NCBI RefSeq assembly: GCF_003231275.1
Contig: NZ_QKVL01000005.1
Span: 186,001-250,000, forward strand
Length of the DNA: 64,000 nt
Source: Pseudomonas huaxiensis
GTDB lineage: Bacteria; Pseudomonadota; Gammaproteobacteria; Pseudomonadales; Pseudomonadaceae
Direction: 5' to 3'
Below are positions 35,692-51,216 of this stretch, piece by piece; the first letter of the stretch is position 1; each line of letters opens with the position of its first letter. Made by a program: the position numbers and the translations under genes. The notes under the pieces are model-generated. The model ran no database searches and was not told the origin of the DNA. It saw only the letters and a list, made by a program, of their open reading frames with translations.

Positions 35692-36701
35692 TACTGCCCC
35701 AGGTCCTCAGCCGAGGCCGGAACGATCAGGATTCCGGCCCGAAGCCCATTCTTCACCTTGGGGTTGGGGAAGATGATGCGAGCCCCCTCCTCCTCCACAA
35801 TCCAGCGCATCCCGGCCAGGTCTTCGGCCAGCAGATAGCCCTTGGACAACTCCGAAAAGTTCTCGATGTCCGCTGGCAAGTGCAGGTGGAAGCTGTCGCT
35901 GTGCTTGATGATCTCGCGGGCGACGCTGAACAGTTGCAACCCATCAAGCCCGTCCGCCTGCTCAGGCTCGACGCCCTCGATGATCTGGATCAGCCGCGCC
36001 TGGAGCCGATCGAGATTGACCTGCTCGTTCTGCCCGAAAGGCCGCGCCTTGCCAAGCTCCAGGGTGAAGGCCTCAGCTTCGAGCTGCTCGTAGGTGAAGG
36101 CCGTAAAGGTGATGGAGGTCTTGCTCTGCAGCAGCACCGCTTCCATGCCGGCGGCGCGCAGGCGGGCCAGTTCGCGGCGGGAGTGCTGACGCCCTTCCTT
36201 ATAAGGATAGAGGGCGAACTGCTCGATCTTCGAACCGCGAATGGCGGTGTGCAAGTCGTAGTGCAACCGGGTACGCCCCGGCAGACTGAAAAAGGTGGTC
36301 GCCAGGCGTTCCAGCTCGCAGGCGCGCAACGCCTCCGATCCGCTGGACAGCTCATGGCGGCCGTTGAACAGGCGATTGACGTCCTGCTCAAGGTAACGCT
36401 CACCCCGCCGAATCGCCTCGGGGTTGCCGAACAGGAACAGCATCCGCGCCCGGGGCTTCACGTCACCGCGGGCAATGCCGTGCAGCAGCTCATCGAGCAG
36501 TTCGATGGGCGCGGTTTCATTGCCGTGGATGCCGGCGGACAGCAGGATGTCCAGGCCGATATCCCGCGACTCGGGCGGGCGGACTTCAAGCGCCCCCTCG
36601 GCGAGCCAGCGCAAGCGCACGCCCTCGACCGTCAACTGGGTCTTCTCTGCCGGTTCACGACCGGCAAGGGTCAGCTCAAGCAGTTTGCCGAGGGCGAGCA
36701 T
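35691..36701 (-). CDS. astE: succinylglutamate desuccinylase
   Basis: A 336-residue zinc carboxypeptidase-like enzyme (AruE) that releases glutamate and succinate, the last step of the arginine succinyltransferase pathway. Zinc ligands fit the S-A-G-I-H-G-N-E-T motif (His and Glu) and the His of [18 protein letters not shown] precedes the ATG at 36701. It overlaps nothing but begins 11 bases after the small His/Asp-rich gene. Last gene of the aru operon. Confidence 0.94.
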   Translation of the reverse strand: MLALGKLLELTLAGREPAEKTQLTVEGVRLRWLAEGALEVRPPESRDIGLDILLSAGIHGNETAPIELLDELLHGIARGDVKPRARMLFLFGNPEAIRRGERYLEQDVNRLFNGRHELSSGSEALRACELERLATTFFSLPGRTRLHYDLHTAIRGSKIEQFALYPYKEGRQHSRRELARLRAAGMEAVLLQSKTSITFTAFTYEQLEAEAFTLELGKARPFGQNEQVNLDRLQARLIQIIEGVEPEQADGLDGLQLFSVAREIIKHSDSFHLHLPADIENFSELSKGYLLAEDLAGMRWIVEEEGARIIFPNPKVKNGLRAGILIVPASAEDLGQ

Positions 36702-36712
36702 GGTGTCGTTCC

Positions 36713-37003
36713 TTAGTGATGATGTCCGCAATCGGGACCGTGGACGTGATCGTCATCGTCGCCGGCATCGGCCGGCTCCATTTCCAGTTCCAGGCTGACC
36801 AGATTGGTGGCCAGTGGGCGCAGCAGCAGCGTGGCGAACTCAGTGTCGCCCTCGTCCACGTCGACGCCGATCAGCAACTGGCCGCGGCCATCCTGTTGAA
36901 TCCAGACTTCCTTGCCTTGCCAGATCACCGCAAAGCGGCTGGTGGAGGCTTCGCGCTGGTTGCCATCTTCATCTTCAAGGATCAGTTGCAGGGCGTCAGA
37001 CAT
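36713..37003 (-). CDS. small His/Asp-rich protein of the ast operon, unknown function
   Basis: A 96-residue protein between aruB and aruE, the same place as a small conserved gene in P. aeruginosa (sometimes mislabelled topoisomerase II). The first 75 residues look like a compact beta-rich domain ([33 protein letters not shown]). The tail is [15 protein letters not shown], with five His, one Cys and a cluster of Asp, a likely metal-binding tail. No topoisomerase feature is visible. Co-transcribed with the zinc enzyme AruE, so a role in metal supply is a thought, not a result. Confidence 0.82.
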   Translation of the reverse strand: MSDALQLILEDEDGNQREASTSRFAVIWQGKEVWIQQDGRGQLLIGVDVDEGDTEFATLLLRPLATNLVSLELEMEPADAGDDDDHVHGPDCGHHH

Positions 37004-37017
37004 GTTCGAGTGCTCTT

Positions 37018-38367
37018 TCAGGGTTGGAGTTGGAACGGATAAACCGAGCCCAGTTGCAGAATCCGGGTCAGTTCATCCAGTGCCGTACGACACTCCACCA
37101 GCAGTTGCGGATCGGCCAGGTCGCTTTCGACAAGGCGGTCGCGGTAATGCTTGTCGACCCATTGGGTCAGGGTGTCGTACAACGGCGCCGTCATGATAAC
37201 CCCTGGATTGACCGCCGCCAGTTCCGTTTCATTCAGCGCCACGCGCAGGCGCAGGCAAGCCGGACCACCGCCGTTCTGCATACTCTGCTTGAGGTCGAAG
37301 ACCCGCACCTCGCTGATCGCGCCGCCCTGGCCGGCCAGCGCCGACAGGTAAGCCCAGACCCGTTCGTTGTTGCGGCATTCTTCCGGCACCACCAGCAGCA
37401 TCGAACCGTCATCGCGGGACAACAACTGGCTGTTGAACAGGTAGGAACGCACGGCGTCCTCCACCGAAACCTGGGCACGCGGCACGCAGATCGCCTTGAA
37501 GTCACCGCCACGCGCGGCCAGCTTGGCCTTCAGTTCAGCCAGTACCCGCTCGGTCTCGAGGAAGGCGTCTTCGTGGTAGAACAGCACTTCGCCGTTGCCG
37601 ACCGCGATCACGTCGTTATGGAACACACCTTGGTCGATGACCGACGGATTCTGCTGAGCATAGACCACGCCGTCATCGCTCAAGCCATGCAGACGGGCAA
37701 CGGCCTGGGACGCTTCGAGGGTCTGCCGCGCCGGGTATTTTTGTGGCGCCGGGTAGCGGGTATCGAAGGCACTGCGGCCGAAAACGAAGAACTCGACGCC
37801 CGGCTCGCCGTAGGCACGGCAGAAGCGGGTGTGGTTGGCCGCGCCTTCATCGCCGAACTGCGCCACCGCCGGCAACGCGGCGTGGTGGGCGAAGTGCTGC
37901 TGGTTGGCGAACATGGCGCCCAGCACGCGACTGGTGGTCGGGTGCTCGATGCTGCGGTGGTATTTGCAGTTCAGGTTGGCGGCGGTGAAATGCACGCGGC
38001 CGTCTGCGGTGTCGGCACTGGGGCTGACCGTCGCGGCGTTGGCCACCCACATGCTCGACGCCGAGCAACTGGCGACCAGCAGCGGCATGGCTTCTTTCGC
38101 CGCACGCTGGATGACTTCGGCATCGCTGCCGCTGAAGCCCAGGCTGCGCAGCGCGGCCACGTCCGGACGCTCTTGCGGGGCCAGCACGCCTTGCTTGAAG
38201 CCCATGTCCGCCAGCGCTTTCATCTTCGCCAGGCCCTGACGCGCCGCTTCACGCGGGTTCGAGCCCTGCTGGCTGTTGCTCTGCGAGGCAACGTTGCCGT
38301 AGGACAGGCCGCCGTAGTTGTGCGTCGGCCCGACCAGACCATCAAAATTCACTTCAAACGATTTCAT
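37018..38367 (-). CDS. astB: N-succinylarginine dihydrolase
   Basis: A 449-residue enzyme (AruB) that converts N2-succinylarginine to succinylornithine, two NH3 and CO2, the second step of the pathway. It is of the amidinotransferase fold, starting with the typical [15 protein letters not shown] segment. It also has a conserved FVFGRS region and a C-terminal [15 protein letters not shown] stretch that holds the active-site Cys. GGAG precedes the ATG. Length equals that of known AruB/AstB proteins. Confidence 0.96.
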   Translation of the reverse strand: MKSFEVNFDGLVGPTHNYGGLSYGNVASQSNSQQGSNPREAARQGLAKMKALADMGFKQGVLAPQERPDVAALRSLGFSGSDAEVIQRAAKEAMPLLVASCSASSMWVANAATVSPSADTADGRVHFTAANLNCKYHRSIEHPTTSRVLGAMFANQQHFAHHAALPAVAQFGDEGAANHTRFCRAYGEPGVEFFVFGRSAFDTRYPAPQKYPARQTLEASQAVARLHGLSDDGVVYAQQNPSVIDQGVFHNDVIAVGNGEVLFYHEDAFLETERVLAELKAKLAARGGDFKAICVPRAQVSVEDAVRSYLFNSQLLSRDDGSMLLVVPEECRNNERVWAYLSALAGQGGAISEVRVFDLKQSMQNGGGPACLRLRVALNETELAAVNPGVIMTAPLYDTLTQWVDKHYRDRLVESDLADPQLLVECRTALDELTRILQLGSVYPFQLQP

Positions 38368-38392
38368 CGGCTAAGGCTCCGTGAACCTGTTG

Positions 38393-40881
<2,489 letters not shown>

Positions 40882-40939
40882 GCTATCTCCTCGGGCAGGC
40901 GCCTGCTGGCACCTGCGAAACTCGGCCGAATTCTTGGTA

Positions 40940-41959
40940 TCAAACCGCGACCAGGCGCACGCTGGCGCCCTCGCCAACGCCCAGCGCTTCAAGGGCGTCC
41001 GGACTCAGGTGAACCGGTTTGCCCGGCACCCAGTCCAGTTCCAGCAGTACCGCGCGGTAATCCTGCAACTGGCCGTTGGATACCAGGTACTGACGACCGC
41101 CCTTGGTCGGCTGCTCCTGCAGCTTGACCGGTACGACCCGGCTCTGGGCAATCGAACGGATGCCGGACACCCGTGCATGCAGGGTCGGGCCGCCGTCGAA
41201 AATGTCGATGTAGTGGTCGGTCTCGAAGCCTTCGCGCATCAGGATGTCGAAGGTGATCTGCGCCCGCGGATGAACCTGGCCCATGGCTTCCTGCGCCTCG
41301 TCCGGCAGCAGTGGCACGTAGATCGGGTAATGCGGCATCAGCTCGGCGAGGAAGGTACGGCTCTTCAGGCCGCACAGGCGCTCGGCCTCGGCGTAGTTGA
41401 GATCGAAGAAGTTGCGGCCGATGGCGTCCCAGAACGGCGAGTCGCCGTTCTCGTCACTGTAGCCGACGATTTCGGTGACCACCGAATCGGCGAAACGCTC
41501 GGGATGGGCGGCCATGAACAGCAGGCGACCACGGGAGTTCAGCTCGGCCCAGGCGCTGTTCACCAGCTCCGGCAGCACATAGAAACTGGTCAGCAGGCTA
41601 TTGCCGGTGAGGTCGTGGCACTGCGAAAGCACGTGGATCTTGTTGTGGATCTTCAGCTCGCGGGACGCATGCACGAAGGTCTCGTTGCGAAAGCTGTAGA
41701 ACGGCTCGGAATAACCGGCCGAGGCGACGATGGCCGAACAACCGACCAGCTTGCCGGTGGCGCTGTCTTCGAGGACGAAGAAGTAGCTCTCCTCGCCATT
41801 GAAACTGACTTCGGCGGCGAACGAGGTCTCGGAGGCGGCGATCTTGTCGCTCAGGCGACCGGCATCATCCGGCAGGGACGTGACACCAATGGGACTGTCC
41901 GCAGCCAGACGCTGTACTTCACCCAGGTCAGCCATTTGCGCGGGGCGCATCACCAGCAT
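40940..41959 (-). CDS. aruF: arginine N-succinyltransferase, AruF (alpha) subunit
   Basis: A 339-residue partner of AruG. The start MLVMRPAQMADLGEVQRLA and the segments FDLNYAEAERLCGL and DIFDGGPTLHARVSGIRSI parallel those of AruG, showing an old duplication. The two together form the succinyltransferase acting on arginine and ornithine. AGGAG precedes the ATG at 41959. Confidence 0.95.
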   Translation of the reverse strand: MLVMRPAQMADLGEVQRLAADSPIGVTSLPDDAGRLSDKIAASETSFAAEVSFNGEESYFFVLEDSATGKLVGCSAIVASAGYSEPFYSFRNETFVHASRELKIHNKIHVLSQCHDLTGNSLLTSFYVLPELVNSAWAELNSRGRLLFMAAHPERFADSVVTEIVGYSDENGDSPFWDAIGRNFFDLNYAEAERLCGLKSRTFLAELMPHYPIYVPLLPDEAQEAMGQVHPRAQITFDILMREGFETDHYIDIFDGGPTLHARVSGIRSIAQSRVVPVKLQEQPTKGGRQYLVSNGQLQDYRAVLLELDWVPGKPVHLSPDALEALGVGEGASVRLVAV

Positions 41960-42091
41960 GGTGTCACTCCTTTCGGGTATACGGGCCGACAACGGTCGGC
42001 GCAAAAAAAGCGGCGTGTGCACGACAGGCACAGGCCACATGAAATCGGTTCGCTGGCCGGTGACGGCCAGCGACGGTACAGCAGAGGCTTA

Positions 42092-43411
<1,320 letters not shown>

Positions 43412-43441
43412 TTATAGCGCCAAACCCTGTTTTTCCAAGGC

Positions 43442-43457
43442 TTTCGGCAATGCGACA
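43442..43457 (-). promoter_or_regulatory. ArgR half-site 2 upstream of aruC
   Basis: A second TGTCGC-N8-AA in the same orientation, 51 bases further upstream. Paired direct-repeat half-sites are the known ArgR arrangement, although the spacing here is wide. The rest of 43313-43718 holds a REP element and no gene. Confidence 0.6.
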
Positions 43458-43626
43458 AATAGGGTCGCAAAGGCGCAGTTTAAACGGTGCGAGGTGTTGG
43501 CGGGGAGAAGCGATGCGAGGGATAGAGGGTTTTTCTGTGGGGAGATGACCAGGTGGTCATGAGGTTGCCTGCCGCGACCTCATCGCTACATGGGTATCTT
43601 CACATCTCGTAGGCAAGACGCGGAAC

Positions 43627-43668
43627 CTGTAGGAGCGGCCCATCGCGGCTATTGGCCGCTCCCACAAG
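43627..43668. repeat. REP element, GGAGCGGCC family
   Basis: GTAGGAGCGGCC and GGCCGCTCCCAC form a 9-bp perfect stem (GGAGCGGCC) around a 13-base loop. It lies between argR and aruC and may act as a transcription or mRNA-end boundary. Its core differs from the elements at 1741 and 55462. Confidence 0.72.
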
Positions 43669-43718
43669 ATCGCAAGGGGCAAACGGTTTTGCGATTGCCC
43701 GCGATGAGACCCTGACAA

Positions 43719-44699
43719 TCAACCCCGCTCGGCAGGCACCGAGGACAGTTCGAACGGCGAGCTGTTGCGGCGCTGGTTGCGATCTTCACGCGGCGTGGCG
43801 CCGAAGAAATTGCGGTACGCGCTGGAGAAGTGCGGACCGGAAGAGAAGCCGCAGGACAAACCGATCTGGATGATCGATTTGCTGGTCTGCATCAGCATCT
43901 GCCGCGCCTTGTTCAGGCGCAGCTCCAGGTAATACTGGCTCGGTACGCGATTCAGGTACTGCTTGAAGATCCGCTCCAGTTGCCGACGCGACACACAAAC
44001 ATGCTGGGCAATTTCATCCGTGGTCAGCGGCTCTTCGATATTGGCTTCCATCAGCAGCACGGCCTGGGTCAGCTTCGGATGGCTGGAACCAAGGCGATTC
44101 TGCAGCGGAATGCGCTGACGCTCGCCGCCTTCGCGGATGCGCTCGACCACCAGTTCCTCCGACACCGCCCCGGCCAGCTCGGCGCCGTGATCCCGCGCCA
44201 GCACCGCGAGCAGCAGGTCCACCACCGACATGCCACCACATGCGGTCAGGCGATCACGGTCCCAGTCGAACAAATGACTGGTAGCGATCACCTTGGGGAA
44301 ACGCTCGGAAAAATCATCCTGCCAGCGCCAGTGCACCGCAGCGCGGTAGCCGTCCAGCAGCCCAAGTTGCGCCAGCGGATAAACCCCCGCCGACAAGCCG
44401 CCCACCACACAACCGGAGCGCACCAACTGCTTGAGCGCGCCAGCCAGTGCCGCGCCCACCGCCGCCGGCGGCTCATCAGCCAGCAAAAACAGCTTCTGGC
44501 AGTTTTCCAGGCGCCCGGTCCACGGCTCGCCCGGCAGACGCCAGTCACCTTCGGCTGGGGCTTCGGCCTGGAGAAAAGCCAATTCGTAGGTCACGTCCGG
44601 GTGCACCTTCTGCGCCACACGCAGCACCTCTTCGGCCAGCGCAAGGGTCAGCGCCTTGGTGCTGGGCCAGATGAGAAAACCGATTCGCTGGTTGGTCAT
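43719..44699 (-). CDS. argR: arginine regulator ArgR (AraC/XylS family)
   Basis: A 326-residue regulator with an N-terminal DJ-1/PfpI-like (class I glutamine amidotransferase-like) domain (about 5-190) and a C-terminal AraC double helix-turn-helix (about 215-315: TTDEIAQHVCVSRRQLERIFKQ, then IIQIGLSCGFSSGPHFSSAYRNFFG). In Pseudomonas ArgR, unrelated to the E. coli protein, activates the aru and aot operons with arginine and represses arginine synthesis. Start at the ATG at 44699; the ribosome site is poor, as expected if translated from the aot transcript. It lies between aotP and aruC, as in P. aeruginosa. Confidence 0.94.
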   Translation of the reverse strand: MTNQRIGFLIWPSTKALTLALAEEVLRVAQKVHPDVTYELAFLQAEAPAEGDWRLPGEPWTGRLENCQKLFLLADEPPAAVGAALAGALKQLVRSGCVVGGLSAGVYPLAQLGLLDGYRAAVHWRWQDDFSERFPKVIATSHLFDWDRDRLTACGGMSVVDLLLAVLARDHGAELAGAVSEELVVERIREGGERQRIPLQNRLGSSHPKLTQAVLLMEANIEEPLTTDEIAQHVCVSRRQLERIFKQYLNRVPSQYYLELRLNKARQMLMQTSKSIIQIGLSCGFSSGPHFSSAYRNFFGATPREDRNQRRNSSPFELSSVPAERG

Positions 44700-44834
44700 G
44701 AAGTGCGGTCCGAAACCTGAAGTGAGTCTGGCGCCCGTCAGCGTAGACGGGCGGGAGAAAGCCTGGTGCAGGCTGCGCGGGTGGCGCAGCATGACCTATT
44801 TTGGTGCAAAGCGGCAGTCTGATAAACCGCGCGC

Positions 44835-45599
44835 TTATTTCAGGCTACCCGAAAGGAACTGCTGCAGACGCTCGGACTGGGGATTGACCAGCACTTCGCG
44901 CGGGTTGCCGGTTTCTTCCACCAGGCCCTTGTGCAGGAACACCAATTGGTTGGAAACCTCACGGGCGAAGCCCATTTCGTGAGTCACCACCACCATGGTC
45001 CGGCCTTCCTGGGCCAGCGACTGCATGACCTTGAGGACATCACCTACCAGTTCCGGGTCCAGTGCCGAGGTCGGCTCGTCGAACAGCATGACCTCCGGTT
45101 CCATCGCCAGGGCACGGGCGATCGCCACGCGCTGCTGCTCGCCGCCGGACATATGTCCAGGATAGGCATCCTTGCGATGGGCAACGCCGACCTTGGCCAG
45201 GTAGTGCTCGGCCTTTTCCAGCGCGTCCTTCTTGCTCATGCCGAGCACGTGCACCGGCGCTTCGATGATGTTTTCCAGCGCAGTCATGTGCGACCACAGG
45301 TTGAAATGCTGGAACACCATCGACAGCCGCGAACGCATGCGCTGCAACTGCTTGGGATCGGCCGCCTTGAGCGCGCCGTCCTTGTTGGGCACCAGCTTGA
45401 GTTCTTCGTTGTTGAGCAGGATCTTGCCGGCGTGCGGCTGCTCCAGCAGGTTGATGCAACGCAGGAAAGTACTTTTGCCAGAACCGCTGGAGCCGATGAT
45501 GCTGATCACGTCACCGGCCTTGGCGGCCAGCGATACGCCCTTGAGCACTTCATGGCTGCCATAGCGTTTATGCAGGTCTTGGACTTCGAGTTTGTACAT
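44835..45599 (-). CDS. aotP: arginine/ornithine ABC transporter ATP-binding protein
   Basis: A 254-residue ABC ATPase. Walker A is GSSGSGKST (about 37-45), the signature is MSGGEQQ, Walker B is [14 protein letters not shown], and the H-loop is VVTHEMGF. All match the polar amino acid (PAAT) importer group. It drives import of arginine and ornithine with AotJ, AotQ and AotM. Start at the ATG at 45599, which gives the length of known AotP. Confidence 0.95.
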   Translation of the reverse strand: MYKLEVQDLHKRYGSHEVLKGVSLAAKAGDVISIIGSSGSGKSTFLRCINLLEQPHAGKILLNNEELKLVPNKDGALKAADPKQLQRMRSRLSMVFQHFNLWSHMTALENIIEAPVHVLGMSKKDALEKAEHYLAKVGVAHRKDAYPGHMSGGEQQRVAIARALAMEPEVMLFDEPTSALDPELVGDVLKVMQSLAQEGRTMVVVTHEMGFAREVSNQLVFLHKGLVEETGNPREVLVNPQSERLQQFLSGSLK

Positions 45600-45665
45600 G
45601 CTGTCGGTTCTCACAAAGCGTTCAGTCGTGAACACACGCCAAGGGCGAAAAATTTGCCGCGGGCC

Positions 45666-46364
45666 TCAGCCCTTGCGCGGCGCCAGGTAGCCGAGCCAGC
45701 GGCGTTCGGCAAGCTTGAACAGGCGGACCAGGATGAACGTCAGGCACAGGTAGAACACGCCGGCGGTGATATACGCCTCGAACGGCAGGTAGAACTGGGC
45801 ATTGACGGTCCGCGCCGCACCGGTGATGTCGATCAGGGTGACGATCGAAGCCAGGCTGGTGGTCTGCAGCATCATGATCACTTCGTTGCTGTACTGCGGC
45901 AGCGCCCGGCGCAGGGCCGATGGCAGCAGGATCCGGCGGTACATCTTGTAGCGCGACATGCCGACCGCCTTGGCCGCCTCGATCTCGCCGTGTGGCGTGG
46001 CCTTGAGGCTGCCGGCGATGATTTCTGCGGTGTAGGCGCTGGTGTTGATGGCGAACGCCAGGCAGGCGCAGAACGTCGCGCTGGACAGCCATGGCCAGAG
46101 GAAGCTTTCCCGCACCGCCTGGAACTGGGCCAGGCCGTAGTAGATCAGGAACAACTGCACCAGCATCGGCGTCCCGCGGATCACGTAGGTGTAGAGCCAC
46201 GCGGTGAAGTTCACCACCGGCTGTTTCGACACCCGCATCAGCCCCAGGGGAATGGCCGACAACAGGCCGAACAGCAGGGAAATCGCCAGCAGCTTGAGCG
46301 TGGTCAGCAAGCCACCGAGGTACAGCGGCAGAGCTTCCCAGATGACGTTGTAGTCGAAAATCAT
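45666..46364 (-). CDS. aotM: arginine/ornithine ABC transporter permease AotM
   Basis: A 232-residue inner-membrane permease with about five helices. The cytoplasmic coupling segment EIEAAKAVGMSRYKMYRRILLPSALR is the EAA motif that contacts the ATPase. Its start overlaps the end of aotQ by four bases (ATGA), typical of paired permeases. Confidence 0.94.
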   Translation of the reverse strand: MIFDYNVIWEALPLYLGGLLTTLKLLAISLLFGLLSAIPLGLMRVSKQPVVNFTAWLYTYVIRGTPMLVQLFLIYYGLAQFQAVRESFLWPWLSSATFCACLAFAINTSAYTAEIIAGSLKATPHGEIEAAKAVGMSRYKMYRRILLPSALRRALPQYSNEVIMMLQTTSLASIVTLIDITGAARTVNAQFYLPFEAYITAGVFYLCLTFILVRLFKLAERRWLGYLAPRKG

Positions 46365-47050
46365 AGTTCAGCCGCCTTTACGCCAACCGAGTAGCGTTTT
46401 TCCAGGTAACGCAGGGCCAGCAGCGAAACACTGGTGATCACCAGGTACAGCGCCGCCACTGCCAGGAAGAAGGTGAAAGGCTCGCGGGTGGCGTCGGCCG
46501 CCTGCTTGGCCTTGAACATCATGTCCTGCAGGCCCACCACCGAAATCAGCGCGGTCGCCTTGGTCAGGACCAGCCAGTTGTTGGTGAAGCCAGGAATCGC
46601 CAGGCGAATCATCTGTGGCACCAGCACCCGGAAGAAGATCTGCAGGCTGCTCATGCCATAGGCCATGCCGGCTTCGGCCTGCCCCTTGGGAATGGCCATG
46701 AACGCGCCGCGGAAGGTTTCCGACAGGTAGGCACCGAAGATGAAGCCCAGGGTGCCGATACCCGCCATCAGCGGATTGAGGTCGATGTAGTCGTCGAAAC
46801 CGAACAGCGGCGCGACACGGTTGAGGAGATCCTGGCCGCCGTAGAAGATCAGCAGGATCAATACCAGATCGGGAATGCCGCGAATCACCGTGGCATAAAG
46901 ATCGCCCAGCCAGGCCAGCCAGCGCACTGGCGACAGGCGCAAGGCCACGCCAATCAGGCCGAGCACGATGGCCAGGGCCATGGACGACAAGGCGAGCTGT
47001 AGCGTCAGCCACGCTCCATCGAGGATGACTGCCCCGTAGCCTTTCAACAT
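46361..47050 (-). CDS. aotQ: arginine/ornithine ABC transporter permease AotQ
   Basis: A 229-residue permease of the HisMQ group. The EAA-type loop is GQAEAGMAYGMSSLQIFFRVLVPQMIR and there are about five helices. Start at the ATG at 47050 with GAGGA upstream; the frame is open 13 codons further back. Partner of AotM. Confidence 0.94.
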   Translation of the reverse strand: MLKGYGAVILDGAWLTLQLALSSMALAIVLGLIGVALRLSPVRWLAWLGDLYATVIRGIPDLVLILLIFYGGQDLLNRVAPLFGFDDYIDLNPLMAGIGTLGFIFGAYLSETFRGAFMAIPKGQAEAGMAYGMSSLQIFFRVLVPQMIRLAIPGFTNNWLVLTKATALISVVGLQDMMFKAKQAADATREPFTFFLAVAALYLVITSVSLLALRYLEKRYSVGVKAAEL

Positions 47051-47139
47051 GATGAGGTCCTCGACCTTAGGGATGAAAAAATGGTGCAAGCCTCAGCGCT
47101 TCTGCTGCTTGCACCATTGAACAGGTGACACGACGACGG

Positions 47140-47925
47140 TTACTTGCTTTCCGGGCCGTAGATATCGAAGTTGAAGTACTTGTCCTGGATCTCTTTGTAC
47201 TTGCCATTGGCACGAATACCGGCGATGGCGGCGTTGATGCGCTCCAGGTTTTCCTTGTCGCCCTTGCGTACGGCGATGCCGATGCCGTCACCGAAGTATT
47301 TCGAGTCGGTGAAGGCCGGGCCTACGAAGCTGTAGCCCTTGCCGGCGTCGGTCTTCAGGAAACCGTCTTCAAGAAGCGTAGCATCGGCAACGGTGCCATC
47401 CAGACGGCCGGCGGTGATGTCCAGGTAGATTTCGTTCTGGGTGCCGTAAGGAACGATGGTGGCGCCTTTCGGAGCCAGGACTTCCTTGGCGAAGCGGTCA
47501 TGGATCGAACCGCGCTGCACGCCGATCTTCTTGCCTTGCAGTTCGGTCAGGCCTTCGCTGATGGCGGTACCGTCCTTCATCACCAGGCGAGCCGGGGTCA
47601 GGTAGTAACGGTTGGTGAAATCAACCGACTTCTTGCGGTCTTCGGTGATCGACATGGACGACAGGATGGCGTCGATCTTGCGGACCTTCAGGGCCGGGAT
47701 CAGGCCGTCGAATTCTTGCTCGACCCAGGTGCACTTGACCTTCATCTCGGCGCACAGGGCGTTGCCGATGTCGTAGTCGAAGCCGACGATGCTGCCGTCC
47801 GGTGCTTTCGAAGCGAACGGTGGGTAGGCGGCCTCAATGCCGATTTTCAGCGGTTTTTCGTCAGCCAGCGATGCCAGGGAAAACACGGACAGCGCCAGTG
47901 CGCCAAGCAGTGCGAGTTTTTTCAT
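47140..47925 (-). CDS. aotJ: arginine/ornithine-binding periplasmic protein AotJ
   Basis: A 261-residue solute-binding protein with a signal peptide (residues 1-20, ending ASLA, mature chain [10 protein letters not shown]). The type 3 solute-binding signature [13 protein letters not shown] is near 52-64, followed by [10 protein letters not shown] and the usual C-terminal YKEIQDKYF. First gene of the aot operon. The frame is open for another 87 codons upstream but only the Met at 47925 gives a signal peptide. An ArgR-like half-site lies 150 bases upstream. Confidence 0.95.
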   Translation of the reverse strand: MKKLALLGALALSVFSLASLADEKPLKIGIEAAYPPFASKAPDGSIVGFDYDIGNALCAEMKVKCTWVEQEFDGLIPALKVRKIDAILSSMSITEDRKKSVDFTNRYYLTPARLVMKDGTAISEGLTELQGKKIGVQRGSIHDRFAKEVLAPKGATIVPYGTQNEIYLDITAGRLDGTVADATLLEDGFLKTDAGKGYSFVGPAFTDSKYFGDGIGIAVRKGDKENLERINAAIAGIRANGKYKEIQDKYFNFDIYGPESK

Positions 47926-48350
47926 CTGGGAACTCCAATCGGTAAAGGGCAATGCCAGGCAGTTCGACTGCCCACTATGCGAATGAGTACAACGCAGAGC
48001 TGCGCGGGGCCTGACCACCGGTCCGGTGCCACGAGCGAGTGATCGGCATTTTAACGACAGCTCGGAAGCCGATATTTCTTCAAAGCGACAAGTAGTTACA
48101 GAAGCGCTGGAAGAATGGCCGGGGGATATTGACAGTTTTCGAGGATTATGCAAAAGCGAAAAACAAATAACCTTTAACCGAAGCAATAACCGGGCCCATT
48201 ATTGGCAAAGCCTTGTAATACGGCAAGTCCAGCCGATTGAGTGTGGGAAATTTCATGAAGTAACGCACCAATAGCGCACATTCACGTTTCCTAACGCCCC
48301 GTTTTCGTACGAATCCAGCGACAGAAAGGTTACCGATGAAAGTCGAAGTA
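47926..48350. other. gene-free region upstream of aotJ
   Basis: No reading frame with a credible start is seen in this stretch between aotJ and the acs terminator. It should hold the aotJ promoter; one ArgR-like half-site is listed separately. The stretch is locally AT-rich (about 48120-48260) compared with its surroundings. Confidence 0.5.
48075..48090 (-). promoter_or_regulatory. ArgR-like half-site upstream of aotJ
   Basis: TGTCGC-N8-AA on the minus strand, the same pattern and orientation as the pair before aruC. A second, weaker TGTCGC (48318-48323) lacks the AA. Confidence 0.5.
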
Positions 48351-48352
48351 AC

Positions 48353-48399
48353 AAAAAACCCAAGGCCCCGCGCAGCTCATGCTGGCGGGGCCTTGGGTT
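48353..48399 (-). terminator. terminator after acs
   Basis: A 15-bp perfect stem (AACCCAAGGCCCCGC / GCGGGGCCTTGGGTT) is followed on the minus strand by six T residues, about 100 bases after the acs stop. Confidence 0.88.
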
Positions 48400-48495
48400 G
48401 TCTTCGAAAGATCGCGGGGCAAGCCACGTCCGGGAGGTACTACACAGCTCTTCCGCGGAACGACTGCTGACTTACCCTGCGAAACATTCGGCGCC

Positions 48496-50451
<1,956 letters not shown>

Positions 50452-50855
50452 CTTTGTTACCTCGGTGTAATAGTTGTTTTTGTATGACCTCGTTTTAACT
50501 GTAACAGAGCCTCTCAGGCCATTCGACGTTGGTAGTAACAGGGCGGTCTTTTCGGCCACACGGTGGCCGGAACCGCTCTAGAACGGGCGTCGCCATCTAC
50601 TCCCAAAGAAACAGAAGGCCCGCCGAGGGCGATTGTTACAAAATTTGCCAACAGTGTTTATCAAAACATCGACTGTTTCAGTTTCATGTCCAGCCCTAAA
50701 ATTCACCTCGCCAGCAACGGCAACGAGATTAACTCAGGTAACAGCCCCCACGAAGGCACGTTAATCCCGAAATAACTTTCCGGTTTTACTTTTGCTGCAC
50801 CGTAGCGCCACAAGCGCTACGCCCCCTCTTTCGACCCTGGACAGGTAAATTGAAG
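50452..50855. other. gene-free divergent region between acs and the DUF2790 gene
   Basis: Holds the leftward acs promoter and the rightward promoter of the small gene. Reading frames inside have no ribosome site and odd codon use. I find no convincing known operator. Confidence 0.5.
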
Positions 50856-51116
50856 ATGAAAGCTTTACTGGTATTGGCACTCGGTAGTTTTTGCGCAGCG
50901 GCAATGGCCGACGAAGTTGCAAACTCCACCGCCGAGCAGATCCCGGTTGAACAGTACAGCTACTCGCAACATCTGGACATCGCCAAAGTCATTTCGATGA
51001 GCGAGATCCCGAACGTCTGCGAAGTGGTTCCAGCCCGCATGACCTATGAAGATTCCCAAGGCCAGAAGCACATCCTCGAATACCGCGTCATGGGTAACGG
51101 CTGCTCTAACGGCTAA
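50856..51116 (+). CDS. DUF2790 small exported protein
   Basis: An 86-residue protein with a cleavable signal (MKALLVLALGSFCAAAMA) and a 66-residue mature chain with the DUF2790 pattern: YSQHLDIAKVISM, then NVCEVVPARMTYEDSQGQKHILEYRVMGNGC. Two Cys in the mature part could form a disulfide. The family is nearly limited to Pseudomonas and has several copies per genome, with no settled function; some members respond to copper. Start at the ATG at 50856 rather than the TTG two codons earlier. Confidence 0.85.
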   Translation: MKALLVLALGSFCAAAMADEVANSTAEQIPVEQYSYSQHLDIAKVISMSEIPNVCEVVPARMTYEDSQGQKHILEYRVMGNGCSNG

Positions 51117-51216
51117 TCAACCTTGCGTGGCTGTCGCGCCTCTTTTACCCAAAAGAGGCGCCACGTCCTGATAACACGCCCTTAATAAAACTCTCGCCTT
51201 TTTATAGTTCCGCGAA

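Noticed and set aside
48026..48274. 82-codon frame upstream of aotJ
   Set aside because: No ribosome site and it overlaps the aotJ control region and ArgR-like site.
50563..50775. 70-codon frame between acs and the DUF2790 gene
   Set aside because: No ribosome site and atypical codon use; more likely promoter DNA.
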